NCBI GenBank assembly: GCA_948474755.1 | Contig: CAOLHI010001817.1 | Location: forward strand, 124,001 to 188,000 | DNA length: 64,000 nt | Reading direction: 5' to 3' | Source: Ctenosaura bakeri | Taxonomy: Eukaryota > Chordata > Lepidosauria > Squamata > Iguanidae | Part shown: positions 1-11,933 of the stretch, piece after piece | Numbering within the stretch: the first letter of the stretch is position 1 | Layout: each line of letters opens with the position of its first letter | Notes under the pieces: generated by a model | Seen by the model: only the letters and a program-made list of their open reading frames with translations | Told to the model about the DNA's origin: nothing | Databases searched by the model: none | Program-made: the position numbers and the translations under genes

Positions 1-1784
1 TTCCTCCAGCATTTAGCTGCAATCCTCACAGTAGCTGGGTGGGGTGAAAAATATTTAAATTTCAAAAATGCACATGAACATTCTTTAGCCAATGGAAAAA
101 TGTGTATACAAATGCCTTCCTTTGAAAAATGTGCCTATATTTCTGTATGCATCCAGAAATAATTACAGCTCTATGAGAACAACTGATAATCAGGTATAGC
201 ACTGAGCCAGAGCTTTGATTTAAGATGGAAAACTTTAATCTTGAATATGGTAGATTTGCACATCCCTATCTATGCCCATTTGGAAGTTAGTACCGCTAAG
301 CTTAATGAGGCCTACTTGCGGGATTGTATTGTCAATTACTATTGCTGTTGAGAGAAAATTTCTAACAGGTTCTACATATGCCCCCTACCATCCATGGAAC
401 CTGCCAAATTTTCCTCTGCTACTCAATGCTTAACAACACAGATGTCCTGTCCTCCTTCATGTCCAGTCTCCTTACCAAAAGCAGATCATGGTAAGTCTGC
501 TCTGTTTGAGAACAAATAAAGTAAAAACTCATCACAAGGTGGTTCTATTTCCAACATACATTAATGTGCAGATTTGAGCAGATGCATGACTGGAGTTTCC
601 AGTCATTTAAATGAGAACTGCTTTGAGTTTGCTTCATTTAATTTTGTGTGTGAACAGATTGGTGGGAGGTAGGCTAGTGGAGAACAAGTGCAACCCTTCA
701 GTGCAAATGATCCTAATTATTGTGGGATGAGTATGTTTGTAAACAAGGAAGGCTCAGCCAGCAGGAAATGTACACCCGCAGACTACTTTGAGAAGCATTG
801 TTTCTGTATCTCCCAAATAAGCAAGAAACAAACTCTAAACTATTTTTGTTTTAAAGGAAAGCAGTGAGAAGTAGTGAATAGGCTCAGTTGGGAATACCAG
901 TTTTAAAACTGCTTGCTGCAGCTACGCCCTTAATATTTGCCTGATGTGTTTGTACTATCAGGGTTAGCTGATGAATTTGATCTGTATGAATTTCAGTATG
1001 AAATGACCATATCCACATTCAGATTAATGTGCAGATCAGAATTTACTATTCATCAGATTTCATAGATTTCTCCAGAGTGCTTTCAGAATTTTAAATGTCT
1101 TATTTACCAGTTAAAATGTGTGTTTTGAAAGGAAATGTGTACTTAAATCATATTTTGATAGTTTTTTTAAAAAAAAATCTATTAATGTAAGAAAGGAATT
1201 ATAGAATAAAGATATATTAAAATGAAAGTGATACTGCTGGAAATAGTCCCCCCCCTTTCCCTAAGTATTCTTATTATTGTTTGTCTTATGACTTTTAAAG
1301 GCTTTCCCTGCTGATTTCTAATCCTCATTCTTCTCTGAAAAAGGAAGAGGAAGGTGCATTACTACTTTTCTTTCAGGCCATTTGTTCATCCCAGACTTAC
1401 CACAAGACTTTAGCATTTCTCCCTTCTTTTTTTGTATAACAAAGAAAACAAATAGTCCACTCTTGGCTGCAAATGAATGTTATCAAAAGATTTTCCATCA
1501 GTGAAAGCTTTGTTTGAGATTTGCTCTTTCACAAAGCTTTTCTTAAAAATAATGCAACAAGGATGTAAACCTTCATTTTTTTTCCCTCCATACAAGGATC
1601 AGAAAATGTTTTCTTCTTTTCTGGTGGTAGTAGAATTTTTGCATATTTTTCGAAACTTTTTTCGAAAATTTTGTCAATGTATCTTTTGTGTGGGTTTTTG
1701 TGAGGAAAAACTATTTTTTTTCTACTGTGTCAAAAAAATGAAAACATTTGGCACGGCAAGATAGCTTGAGTCCAGACTGAAAGA
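1..1784. other. unassigned AT-rich sequence, no gene seen
   Basis: No coding region, RNA gene or recognisable repeat is supported here. Open frames are short, low in complexity and lack family motifs. A mixed A/T run near 1160-1180 is the only simple sequence that stands out. Confidence 0.5.
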
Positions 1785-2760
1785 TTGTATCTCCTTATGG
1801 AAGCCAGGTTGTGTTTTAAGATCTGGAGGGGAGGATTTTTTTTAACCACCTTTGCAGGTGCACTTGGTAAAGATTTGGGAGATAATTTTTCAGGGGCTGC
1901 TCACAGGCTGTGGAACTCTCTACCATGGACGGTCCAGTTGGCCCCCTTCCTTGTCTCTTTCCACTGGCAGCTGAAGACATTTTTATTCAGGTAGGCCTTT
2001 GAATGTTATGGAGTACACTGAAGCAGTGTGCTGTTCTCAAGGCATTCAAGGCAAATGCAGGAATTGTTTTCTAAGTGGATGGCAGGGATGGGGTGATGTG
2101 GTCTTGGGCACAGCTACAAGATGTTATGACTAGCCAGACCCAGAAGGTCCTTGCCTCATCACCAAGTGAAGGTTACCAGGAGAAAAAGTGATTGGATCAT
2201 CCCACAAGGTTTGGGGTGATGGTAAACCCTTAAAAAGGCTTAGGTTTTGCATTGTAAGCCACCATTTAGGTTTTCGCTAGTGGTCATGTTGCTCTGCTGA
2301 ATGATTTATGCCTTGCTTCTCAGCATGCTGCCAGTTTGTATGCTGATTTACTGATTTGCTAATTGCTCTCTAGTATGCTGCTTGAAGCCTTAATCTTAAC
2401 CTCAGTGTGTTTAAATAAACAAATAGCCCTGAGCCTATCTTAATGAGTCTCTGGAACTCTTTTTGCTTCACTGAAGTTGCTTGGTCACGGAGGGACAACG
2501 CTTCCCTGTCAGCACTCTGTGTAAGCTCTGAAGAGCTATTTCATGCTAACCTTGACATTGTATGTTTTATCTTTTATAGGTAATTATGTTTGAAATATTT
2601 TTAAACTATTTTAAATCATGCTTTTTAAAAAAATGTTAATTCTTTTTTAACTTTTGTGAATTTAACTGTTTCAATCTAATCTTTCTAAAATTATTGCAAA
2701 TCACCTTGGATCTCATCTCAAGAGAATGGTGGAATATAAATTCAATAAATAAAATAAATT
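1785..2760 (+). mobile_element. 5'-truncated L2/CR1-group LINE 3' end, interrupted
   Basis: The frame at 1785-1994 reads through a stretch with the 'LWNSLP...LKTFLFR' pattern, which marks the extreme C-terminus of L2/CR1-group LINE polyproteins just before the stop. The matching 3' end follows at about 2695-2760, with a CACCTTGGATCTC...GAATATAAAT stem-like tail and an A-rich (AATAA)n end. About 500 bp between these two parts does not look like LINE 3' UTR and contains an LTR-like segment (next entry). No reverse transcriptase motifs remain, so this is a dead, 5'-truncated copy. The family call is from motif recognition; the subfamily is unknown. Confidence 0.7.
2122..2500 (+). mobile_element. 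probable solo LTR inside the LINE 3' end
   Basis: This segment begins TGTTATGACTAGCC, has a weak TATA-like CTTAAAAAGG about 110 bp in, an AATAAA signal near 2415, and ends close to GGGACAACG, where GGGACAACA would be a normal LTR end. It interrupts the 3' part of an L2/CR1 LINE. I could not find a clean target duplication, so both ends are approximate. It could be an endogenous retroviral or gypsy LTR. Confidence 0.4.
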
Positions 2761-2764
2761 GATA

Positions 2765-3834
2765 AAAGACATTCTTTTTCACTGCATTTAGGATAAGGCA
2801 AACAGGAATAACTTTATTTTTCCCATCATTTCCTCAATGTCACTGGACAAAATAACTTTTTTTCACATTTTTTTTCACATAAAATAACTTTGGGTAACAT
2901 GTGGTTTTAGCTTGGCAGAATGCTAACAAACTGTTCTTGTGCCACTTCTGAACACATTTATTTAACAGGTACCCATGCAATTCCATGAAGAATACATTGC
3001 TTTCCATATCCTAATCCATGTTCCAAAATAAGAAAGGCACCGAAGCTTAAGCACTGATTTCCTGTGCCACTGGAAAGTGAGTAATACAATTGAATTTCAC
3101 CCACTTTGATTGAGATTTGGTTTCACGCTTATTTGATTTATGACCAATCATAATCTTTTCTGTTTTGACTATCAAGCACCAGAGGTCTACACCAGAAACA
3201 AGTAAGATATTTTAAATGAATAACTAAATGGGGATAAAACATACACAAACACACACACACACACACAGTCTGCAGGGCTATTCAGAATCAGAAATTGTTT
3301 GTTATTTCTCTTTTTGTTAACAGTCAATTTAAATCAGTAGTGGCTGGCAGCCAAATACAGCAACAAACAGACAGACAAATGAAACAAAGCCAAGAAACCA
3401 AGACGCTGAGTGTAGGACATAGGAATCTTTTGTCAGCTATAAATACTGAACACAAAAAAGCAATACATTTTAATCCTTGTTTTCAATTCAAAATTTACAT
3501 TAGTGGTGTTCACATACTCATGCATTGAAAATCAATGGAGTTTAAAATGTAAAATTTATTACATCTCTACCATTGACAAAAAAAGCTAAAAATGAACACT
3601 CAAGAAAAGATATATTTTCCAAATTCTGATTAAAAATTGATTTCAATTGGATATACTGTATAATATTTATTTTTATTTATTTATTTTTAAACAATAACTT
3701 TAAAATGCCTTGACTTCAAATTCTTTAATTATAGAGGGTAACCTGCATCTCTCTCCAGGGAGTGTTCACACAAGGGACATGGAGGGTCCCACTCATCTAC
3801 TCATCTACATGTTCTGTCTCCTAGTTATCCATTT
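2765..3834. other. unassigned stretch with a (CA)n tract
   Basis: No gene or recognisable mobile element is seen. A short (CA)n microsatellite lies at about 3249-3267, and A/T-rich simple sequence around 3660-3690. Confidence 0.45.
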
Positions 3835-4128
3835 TCACAGGGAATGGATCATATGTTCAGATGCACATACATATGCTTCTGTGCCAAAGGAAACCTTAGA
3901 CAAGGCAAGACTGGATGTTACCTGTTCCTTTGTATTTTGATACACAGTCTGGATATGGATTTTTAAAAAGTTTAAGGTGATATGGTCCTTAAGTTTGCCA
4001 GTAGGAGAGACCAACCTTGGAGATATCTTCATAACTTCTAGAAGTTGTAGAAGATCCAATGCAGTTGCATCTTGGAGTTGTGCTACATGTCCTATTAGAA
4101 CAGCAATGGTGTTATAGATGTGCACCAT
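3835..4128 (-). other. unrecognised 97-codon open frame, possible pseudogene fragment
   Basis: The predicted peptide (MVHIYNTIAVLIGHVAQLQD...) has a fairly protein-like composition, with amphipathic helix-like leucine-rich stretches and few low-complexity runs, unlike most chance frames here. It has no signal peptide, membrane segment or catalytic motif that I recognise. No splice-site arrangement or neighbouring frame supports an exon. It could be part of a processed pseudogene, an old mobile-element gene, or chance. I do not know its function and do not claim it is expressed. Confidence 0.2.
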
Positions 4129-4967
4129 CTGGTGATCACAGAGGGCAAGTTCAGTGTTTTAGTAGCAAGCTCATGAGGAGGTGTCATTCATGAAATTTCA
4201 TGAGTGTATATATTTCTGCTATGATTTCTGCATTGTCATACTCATGAAAGCAGCAACACAGGTACAGAGGATCCAAATGGATCTGCTACAAGAATGCTGG
4301 CTGGTGGCCTCCTACACTACCCTGGATGTATCTTCATTATGACTCAATCCAGACATACTACAGAATGGAATTACATCCTTTTGTACTTCTTGATGCCTCA
4401 TTCATCTAACAGGAGGCTACAGGCTAAACTGGATCACTAAAAGTAATGCTATGGCCAACAAAGCTGGTGCTGCTGAAGTAGCAAGTGGATAGAAATTTAC
4501 TTATACAGTACTTCTTTTTATTGGGAGGTGATAAATGGGGAGACACTGGAATGGTCAGATGCAGCCATCTCTCACCCCCCAGCTGCCACTATTTGTCTTA
4601 TTGCACTAGGTTCAGTTGGTGTTGACAGTATTTGTTCTGTGCTTCCATAGAAGACACACGAGCACAGAATAATGTAAATAACATCACATAGAGTTTCATT
4701 ATGCTATTTTCTTCCTGTTGCCACTCAAATCCAATGTCAGCAGGTAGTATTCTTAGGCAAACCCTAACAGTTCAATCACTTAGGAGGAACTAGAACAATT
4801 GATGCTATCACCATCACCATCACCATCACCTTTTATTTTATTTTTTTAAATCTGGCATTGATAGAAAGAGTGCTGGGCTGGTCAGCTGGAGTAGCCACCA
4901 GCTTTATTTGTCTGGGGTCAAATGTACTACTACAAACTGGTACTCCCATGCCTTGAGAAATCTGGGG

Positions 4968-5007
<40 letters not shown>

Positions 5008-5701
5008 TGCTACTCCTTCTTGCTTCTGTTCTGTAAGGCTGCCTACCAGCTATAAGGTGGTGGGAAGCTTGACTAATTGGCTAGTTGAAAGACAGTAGAT
5101 GATATATTCCAACCTGTTGCCACCTTCAAACCTGACACTATTGGGATGCATATAAATACACACACACACACATGACCTAAGCTATTGACAGCAACTCTTT
5201 CTGCCCACACACATGATATTTCATCCTGTGCCAAGGAGACCCCACTCTACTGTTTGAAAAATACTTTTTAACATATATACAACCTAATTCCATACATATT
5301 TCTTTAGACTTAATTTGTTAAGACTCAGTTTTCAAAGATGTTAACATAGAAGTACAGGTTTAATAGCCAGTGACCTAAGTTTGGTGTGGAGACTGCGTTA
5401 TTTCAGATGTCCTAGAGTACATAATACTAGAACTATTAAAATTTCTTTTTGTATTCACTGCTTAGAGAGGAATATTAAAGCAGTTCCCTTTCCTATGGCT
5501 TCTACTTCATTGTTGACTGATACTTTAATAATTGAATATCTGCTTTTTTTCCTTAAGATATCATCTACTACACTGAAAGTCCTGTTTATTTTTCAGTTCA
5601 TCCTTATTTAGAACAGATTTGAGATTCATAAGTAAAATAGCCCACTTTTCTCCTCTGACCTTCTAAGGACAATGGTCCTTAGAGAAATAATAACAGACAC
5701 T
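4129..5701. other. unassigned stretch with several microsatellites
   Basis: No gene is seen. Simple repeats are (CACCAT)n at about 4808-4830, (GA)n at 4971-5002 and a short (CA)n at about 5157-5172. Confidence 0.5.
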
Positions 5702-5903
5702 GACCATTTCCACACTATACTGTTATAGTGCTATTCTTCCACTTTCAACATCCTGTGGAATTCTAGGGTTTGTAGTTTACTGAAGCCAAAGAGCTCTCTG
5801 GCTGAGAATTCTAAAAGCTCTTTCCTGAGCTGCCAACTCCAGGATTCTGTAGGATGTTGAAAGTGGAAGAATAGTGCTTTAACAGTGTAGTGCAGAAATG
5901 GCC
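5702..5903. mobile_element. foldback (MITE-like) element, family A, copy 1
   Basis: A roughly 200 bp near-palindrome. It opens with CCATTTCCACACTATACTG and closes with the complementary CAGTGTAGTGCAGAAATGG. Inside, CATCCTGTGGAATTCTAGGG on the left pairs with the CCAGGATTCTGTAGGATG region on the right. Two further copies lie at 47291-47492 and 63808-63997, so this is an interspersed family and not a one-off hairpin. It has no coding capacity and is presumably mobilised in trans by a DNA transposase. Superfamily is unclear; I found no convincing 8 bp duplication. Confidence 0.75.
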
Positions 5904-8900
5904 ACTAATAAAGTTTGGAATGTTTCTGTTCTTAACTGTATAGCTTGAAGTATAAAACACCATGGAGACACTGCTCAGCTCCTGCTTTGCAAAAGCAATT
6001 ACATTTTGTAAATGTTTGCTGGATATCAGCATGTTGTGACAGATGGGTAGCTTCAACAGCATTTTTGACAAGAACAGTTAGGGTTATTCAGTATGTTCTG
6101 TCTGCAATCCTACATAAACTTGGGCTATTCACTGCCAGTATGTAGGCTGTACACCCTTCCCCGTATTGTCTAGAACTTTAAAAGAAAGTACCCTCCTCCC
6201 ATGCCTATGGAGGAGGACTTTGTTATAATTGCTGAACAAGTGAATGTCAAATGAATGGTTATGAACTTGGCTTCTTTACCAAATTAGGATTTATTTTAAA
6301 CTATGATTCCTAGTGCTTTTACTATGGCAAGACAGAAACTAGAGAAAGCAAAAGTGAATAATGCTTTTTTTCCTCCTCCCACCTATATGACAAGAGAAGA
6401 AGAGACAGAGATCACTCATGCAAGAAGAAGAAAGAATGGGGACACTTCAGCTTATAGATTGTCAGTCTTGCAGAAGTTAAAGCAGGCATTACTAAATCAT
6501 GGTTTAGCATTATGTGCAAACCATCCCAATGAAGGTTTCCCTTTCTCATTCAAAAGTGATACCAAACAAAATTCACATCTTGACAACCACAAATGGACTT
6601 GTTTAACCCATACGATATGTTTTTTAAAAATGTGTAGGTTCTCTGAGGATCAGTTTTTCAGGATACTATAGGGACATTGTGTTAGTGCAATGATGTGTTA
6701 TGATATTGGTTTTACGTTGTGCTTGCATATGGAGACAGTGCAGCAGGACAATAATGGGAAGGGAACACTGTTGATTCCATGGCATCTGTTTACTGAATAT
6801 TTGGAATCTGGGCATGGGAAGCTGGGGAAGTATAGGAGGACTGACTTGGATAATTCCATGTATAATCAGATATATTATTGTTCAGACCATCCCTCCCATA
6901 GTTTCTTGACTCTATTGACCTCCCCCTCCCAATTCCCACCATAGAGGAGACATTTTCAAAACAATTAGCTTGGAACTGGCAGCCTTCTCCTCTCTCTGTC
7001 ATTCCCATCTTCTTTTTCTTTCTTTTTTATTTCTTCCTTTTCCATGATGCCCTTTTGTCTTGCTGCCACCATCACTGTTTTCAATATGACTACACTGGTG
7101 GATGCAATAGGCAAAGGCAGTAGGGAAAGCAAAAGAAAAGATTGGGCTTAACCTTTTTATTTATATATTATGCATGTTACTTTTCCATACAGTAGGTCCC
7201 AATACAATGAAAAAATAAATATGCAAAACACAAGGGCTAAATCAACTGGAGTCAACTGGAGTAGACTCAATAGCTTTACATGAATTGGGACTAACAATCA
7301 CTTTTAAGCCTAGATCAGCAAATAAAACAAATGGTGGGGTGGGTGGGGAGAAAAGCAGACTAATAATTCAACTAGTTATAAACAGCAACATCAGCAGGTA
7401 AAACAGATCAACCTCACAGGCCAAAGACTGGTCTAAAAATTAAAGGTTTGTGTACCAGGTTCCATATTATTTCATTATTTAGATTATGTTTACAGTATTG
7501 AAGTGAAGTCAAGGGGCAAAGGGTGCCCTTCATGGATGTAAAAGTACCAGCGCTTGGTACTCTTGGAGTGTGATTGTTTTGTGATCATTGCCTTGATCTA
7601 TCATTGCTTTTTTTTTAACCTAGGAAAGGCAACATGCCATCTAGATGTTTAAATGGCAAATCTAAAATGAACCCCTCTACAACTTACCTACTAGCAAATG
7701 TTTCCTCTTTTCTCAACCTTTTCCTTCTCCATCCACTACAATCTTGTCTGTTTATTTGTTCTCCTTCCCTTCTTCAGAAATGTCATTTCTTCTTTCTTCC
7801 TGGGATGGCTTTGGGCATTAGGTCTGGGATAAAGGTGGGATATGAAGCAAGCAAGCAACTTTCTCCCACTGCATCATGGGATAGAGACTCCAAAGGTGAT
7901 CACAAAAATGTAGATGAAACTATTAAGAAAGATAATAACAAAGATAATGTTTCCAGTCTATAATAACAACATGCACCCAATACAGAAACATACCTGAAAC
8001 ACAGCCAAAGGTAATACTGCAAGAGCGGGAACATACCAGAATCTTCCTAAACAAATACCGTAACAAAGAATTTCAGCACAAAATAAATGATGTTTTTGGA
8101 ACAATATATAAACGTACAAAGTCTTTTAAAGATAAGCTCCCATCGTTATAGAATGGCTATAAAAATCCTGGGAAAGACGATCTTGGTTGCCCATCATTAA
8201 GTTTGCCAGTCATTGGAGCAAGTACTTTCACAGCTGGAGTTTGTTTATGTGTAAAAGTCTCTGACTTGACTTTGTACAGTTATAGATTGTTAAAAATTCT
8301 ATTTATTTTGTGTCTATGTTCCTTATTACAGTAATTGCCCAGTTAGATTCTGATTCAACTTTGTGCATTCTGATGTAACTTTCTACATATTTTCCTTATA
8401 GATATACAATATTATTGCCTGCATTTCATGTATGTTTCCTCATTGGATGTAAGTTTTTCATAGAGGCTAAAACATTTATCTATGTTCCATGTATGTTTTT
8501 GTTTTTCATGCGTTTGTGGTTGAGACCCTGCCTTCTATATTTTGTTTGTGATAGGAATTTGAAAACCAGCCTCTCTTTCAGGGTTGCAAATGCAGTTTTC
8601 TATGAGATCATCAGAACTCTTTCCCATTAATAACAGAACTTAATTATCTACTATTAATTGCACAATAGCACCCTTTAAATTGTCAGATTCTTCTTCATGT
8701 CCCAGGGAAACAGCAAGTAGGTTCTTCAGATGTCTGTCATCATGAGCCTATATTCTGTTTGTGGAATCTTCCATACAGTTTTCCTTTAGTTGTCATGGAT
8801 GTGGGGCTTTTATCGAACTATGACATCTCTCCTAGTCACATACATTTGAAGATACTTTACTCAATATTTCCTACAGGCAAACATAAAAAGCTGAACACAG

Positions 8901-9334
8901 TAACTTCCCTATTTCCCAGGCACATAAAGTTCAGGAAATAATCTGTTATGGACATATGCTTGTTTCCACTCAAATTCAAGATGGTACACTTTGCCAAAAT
9001 GAAAGGAGTGAAAGCTTGTTGATAAATGATGAAGTACCAAGTGAACACTGGAGAGTGAGAGAAAACTGGCTGCATCATAAACTCAGCAGAGCTAATAAAT
9101 CTAACTACAGTCCTTGCTGAAGTTTAACCTCAGTGTTTCAGAGATTGAAACTAATTTGTAATGAAATTGCTCATAATTAAGAAACCAAGTTTGAAAAGGA
9201 ATATCTGCAACTCATTCCTCTGAACGTTTCCAATCTCCTTTCTCTTACTAATCATCTCTGATCAAATGAACAGGGAAACCGGTGACATTTTTGCAGGTAC
9301 CCCTGGAGGAAATCTGCCAAATGGATCTAGAAGA
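5904..9334. other. unassigned sequence, no gene supported
   Basis: The longest frame (6303-6671, plus, 122 codons) starts mid-sequence, has no family motif and shows no homologous neighbour, so I treat it as chance. C/T-rich sequence occurs around 7005-7050. Nothing else is assignable. Confidence 0.45.
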
Positions 9335-9430
9335 ATATTTATTTATTTGAATAATTTATAGTCCGCCTTTCCACTTCCCAAAGGAGTATTTGGCAATGAC
9401 ATTCAAAGAACAGCAAAACAATCACTCCCA
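9335..9430 (-). mobile_element. short L2/CR1-type LINE 3' tail fragment
   Basis: Read on the minus strand this is a LINE 3' terminus: AAAGGCGGACTATAAATTA followed by (AAATA)n. The GGCGG...TATAAAT tail resembles the 3' ends at 9579 and 53634. Only the last 100 bp or so is present. Confidence 0.55.
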
Positions 9431-9546
9431 AAACTGATTTAAATGTCAAGGTTAATAGCTACATAACATGAACAAAATTGTCTTTACCTGGCAACAGAAG
9501 CTAAAAAGAAGAGAGGATGTGCCAAACTAACTTCCTTGAGAGAGAA

Positions 9547-9578
9547 TAATAACAATAACAACAACAACAACAACAACA
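9547..9578. repeat. (AAC)n/(AAT)n microsatellite at LINE 3' end
   Basis: AATAATAACAATAACAAC repeats continue as (AAC)n directly against the 3' terminus of the minus-strand LINE. This is the element's microsatellite tail and not an independent locus. Confidence 0.8.
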
Positions 9579-9771
9579 TTTATTTTTATCCCGCCTCTCC
9601 CAATGGATTGAGGCGGAATTACAACAGTATATAAATATATTAAAAACACTAAAATGTAACCCATCCTCCCCACTCACCAACCCTTCTAACCCCCTAAAAC
9701 ACATTAACTATTAAAAACAAATTAAAAACAAAATTAAAACAAGAGGACAGTTGATAAGAGGCGGTGGAACA

Positions 9772-10275
9772 CTAGTCTGGGAAGGTCTGTCGGAAGAGGA
9801 CAGTCTTGACTGCTTTTTTAAAGCAGTCAAGACTGGTAATATGCCGGGTCTCTTCCGGCAGGCCATTCCATAACTTGGGAGAGATAGAAGAGAAGGTCCT
9901 CTGGGTAACTGCAGCCAACCTAGTTCTGACTGGCTGCAGTAAATTCCTCCCAGAGAACCTTAGTGTGCGGGGCGGATTATATGGGAGAAGGCGATCCCGC
10001 AGGTAGGCTGGCCCCAAGCCATGGAGGGCTTTAAAGGTAAGAACCAACACCTTGTACTGTGCCCAGAAACTAATAGGCAGCCAGTGTAAAGACTTCAAAA
10101 TTGGTGTTATGTGGTCACTTTTAGATGTTCCGGTGACCAACCTGGCTGCCATATTCTGAATTAATTGAAGTTTCCAGACTAAGCACATGGGTAGCCCTAT
10201 GTAGAGCGCATTGCAAAAGTCAATCCGTGAAGTTACCAGCGCATGTACCACTGTTTTTGGGTGTTCCAGGTCCAA
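9772..10275 (-). pseudogene. LINE polyprotein C-terminal segment
   Basis: This 167-codon frame covers the part of the LINE protein after the reverse transcriptase fingers and palm. Motifs are HALVTSRIDFCNALYIGLP near residue 10, ILKSLHWLPI near residue 60, FKALHGLGPAYL near residue 80, and LWNGLPEETR near residue 137, ending a few residues after VLFRQTF. These match the usual thumb and C-terminal block of L2/CR1-group LINEs. It lies out of frame with the upstream reverse transcriptase frame (10527-11891), separated by a damaged 250 bp stretch, so the single ancestral ORF is broken here. Confidence 0.85.
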
Positions 10276-10526
10276 GAAGGGGCGCAGCTGGCCCGATATC
10301 AGCCGAAGCTGTTTAAGCAGGCACTCCCTTTGGCCGTAAGAAAACCTCCATCCAACCCTTGGAGCCTGTCATCGGGAAGCTTCGTCGTTTTCCAACACCC
10401 CAAGCTTCAGAAGGCATTCTTTAGGGGAGATGCATCCTTGTTGATGCATTGTCCAGGCATGGAGAGATTATCAGGAGTACCTCAGCTTATCTGGATTAGC
10501 AGTTGTTTCCTCATCCATCCTTTTGC

Positions 10527-11891
10527 TCAAGCATTCATTTGAGGCGAGATGCCATCCTTAGTTGATGCTATTGTCCGAGGCATGGAGAGATATATCTGGG
10601 TGTCATCAGCGTACTGATAGCACCTTGCTCCATGCCTCCTGATGATCTCTCCCAGCGGTTTCATGTAGATGTTAAATAGCATTGGGGACAGGACGGCTCC
10701 CTGAGGGACGCCAGATTTAAGCTCCTTTTTCGAGGAGCAGCTGTCCCCAGGCATCACCATCTGATATCTACCTGAGAGATAGGACCGGAACCACTTAAGT
10801 GCAGTGCCCCCGATCCCCAACCCTCTCAGGCGTTCCAGAAGGATACCATGGTCTATGGTATCAAAAGCCGCTGAGAGGTCCAAGAGTACCAGCAGGGTCA
10901 CACTTGCCCTGTCGATACCTGGACGTAGATCATCCACTAAGGCGACCATGGCAGTCTCGACTCCATATCCTGTCCTGAAGCCAGTTTGAAATGGATCTAG
11001 ATAATCTGTTTCATCCAAGACAGCTTGAAGCTGAAGGGCAACAGCCCTCTTGATCACCTTGCTTAAAAATGGAAGATGGGAGACTGGTCTATAATTATTC
11101 ATATCCAGGGGATCTAGGGAGGGCTTTTTTAGAAGTGGACGTATAATCGCTTCTTTTAAACAAGCTGGAAAATTGCCCTCCCTGAAGGATGCATTAATAA
11201 TATTTCTTAAGTGGGTCTTAATTGCAACTCCTCCCTGGACAACCAGCCATGAAGGGCAGGGATCAAGAGGGCAAGTTGTCCTTCTTACATTTCCAAGGAG
11301 CTTGTCCATGTCCTCGGTACTCACTGACTGAAACTGATCCAGTATAATCCTGTTCACGGGGTCGCCGGACGCTCCATTTGTAACCTCTGCTATAACACCT
11401 GCATCCAAGTCGGCTCTTATCTGAGAGATTTTATCTGCGAAATGATTATTCAAGGCATCACAGCAAGCTACGTTAGGTTCTAACAATGAGTTCAGGGGAG
11501 TGAGTAGCTGAGTCAGATCCCTTACCACCCTGAACAGCTCTGCTGGACGAGAAGTCGCAGACGCAATACGTGCAGAGAAGAAGGTCTTCTTCGCTGCATC
11601 CATTGCCACTCTATAGGAATGAAGAAATTCTCTATAGCATGTCCTGTCAGATAAGAGTCGAGATTTCTGCCAGTTGCGCTCTAGTTGTTGTCCAGCCTGC
11701 TTCATATTCCTGAGTTCTACTGTATACCAAGGATTGCGATTTGAAACAGGCTGGAAAGGACGCTTGGGAGCAATCATGTCGATAGCCCTAGTAAGATCAC
11801 AATTCCAGGTATTAACTAGGGCTTCAACAGGATCACCGGCAATACCAACCATACAACCCTCGAGGGCTTTCTGGAATCCAATAGGTTCCAT
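10527..11891 (-). pseudogene. LINE reverse transcriptase segment
   Basis: A 454-codon frame copying element RNA into DNA at the target site in living relatives. The linker (FFSARIASATSRPAELFRVV, near residue 105) is followed by the fingers motif LLKKPSLDPLDMNNYRPVS near residue 254. Palm motif A is LLDLSAAFDTIDHGILLERL near 342, motif B SGVPQGAVLSPMLFNIYM near 392, and motif C YQYADDTQIYLS near 422 with both catalytic aspartates kept. The frame ends about 20 residues after YADD. The first Met is not a true start: the frame continues upstream, after one stop, into the endonuclease frame at 11934-12485. The ancestral product was one long ORF2-type protein. Confidence 0.92.
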
Positions 11892-11933
11892 TAACCTTCG
11901 AGGGCGGACCGTTCTAATAGGTCCACCACCCCT

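Noticed and set aside
4808..4830. CACCAT repeats resembling a His-tag, suggesting vector sequence
   Set aside because: It is a short natural hexamer microsatellite with ordinary genomic flanks and no cloning sites or vector sequence.
6303..6671. 122-codon plus-strand frame as a gene
   Set aside because: No family motif, no splice context and no homology to a known element; length is within chance for 64 kb of AT-rich DNA.
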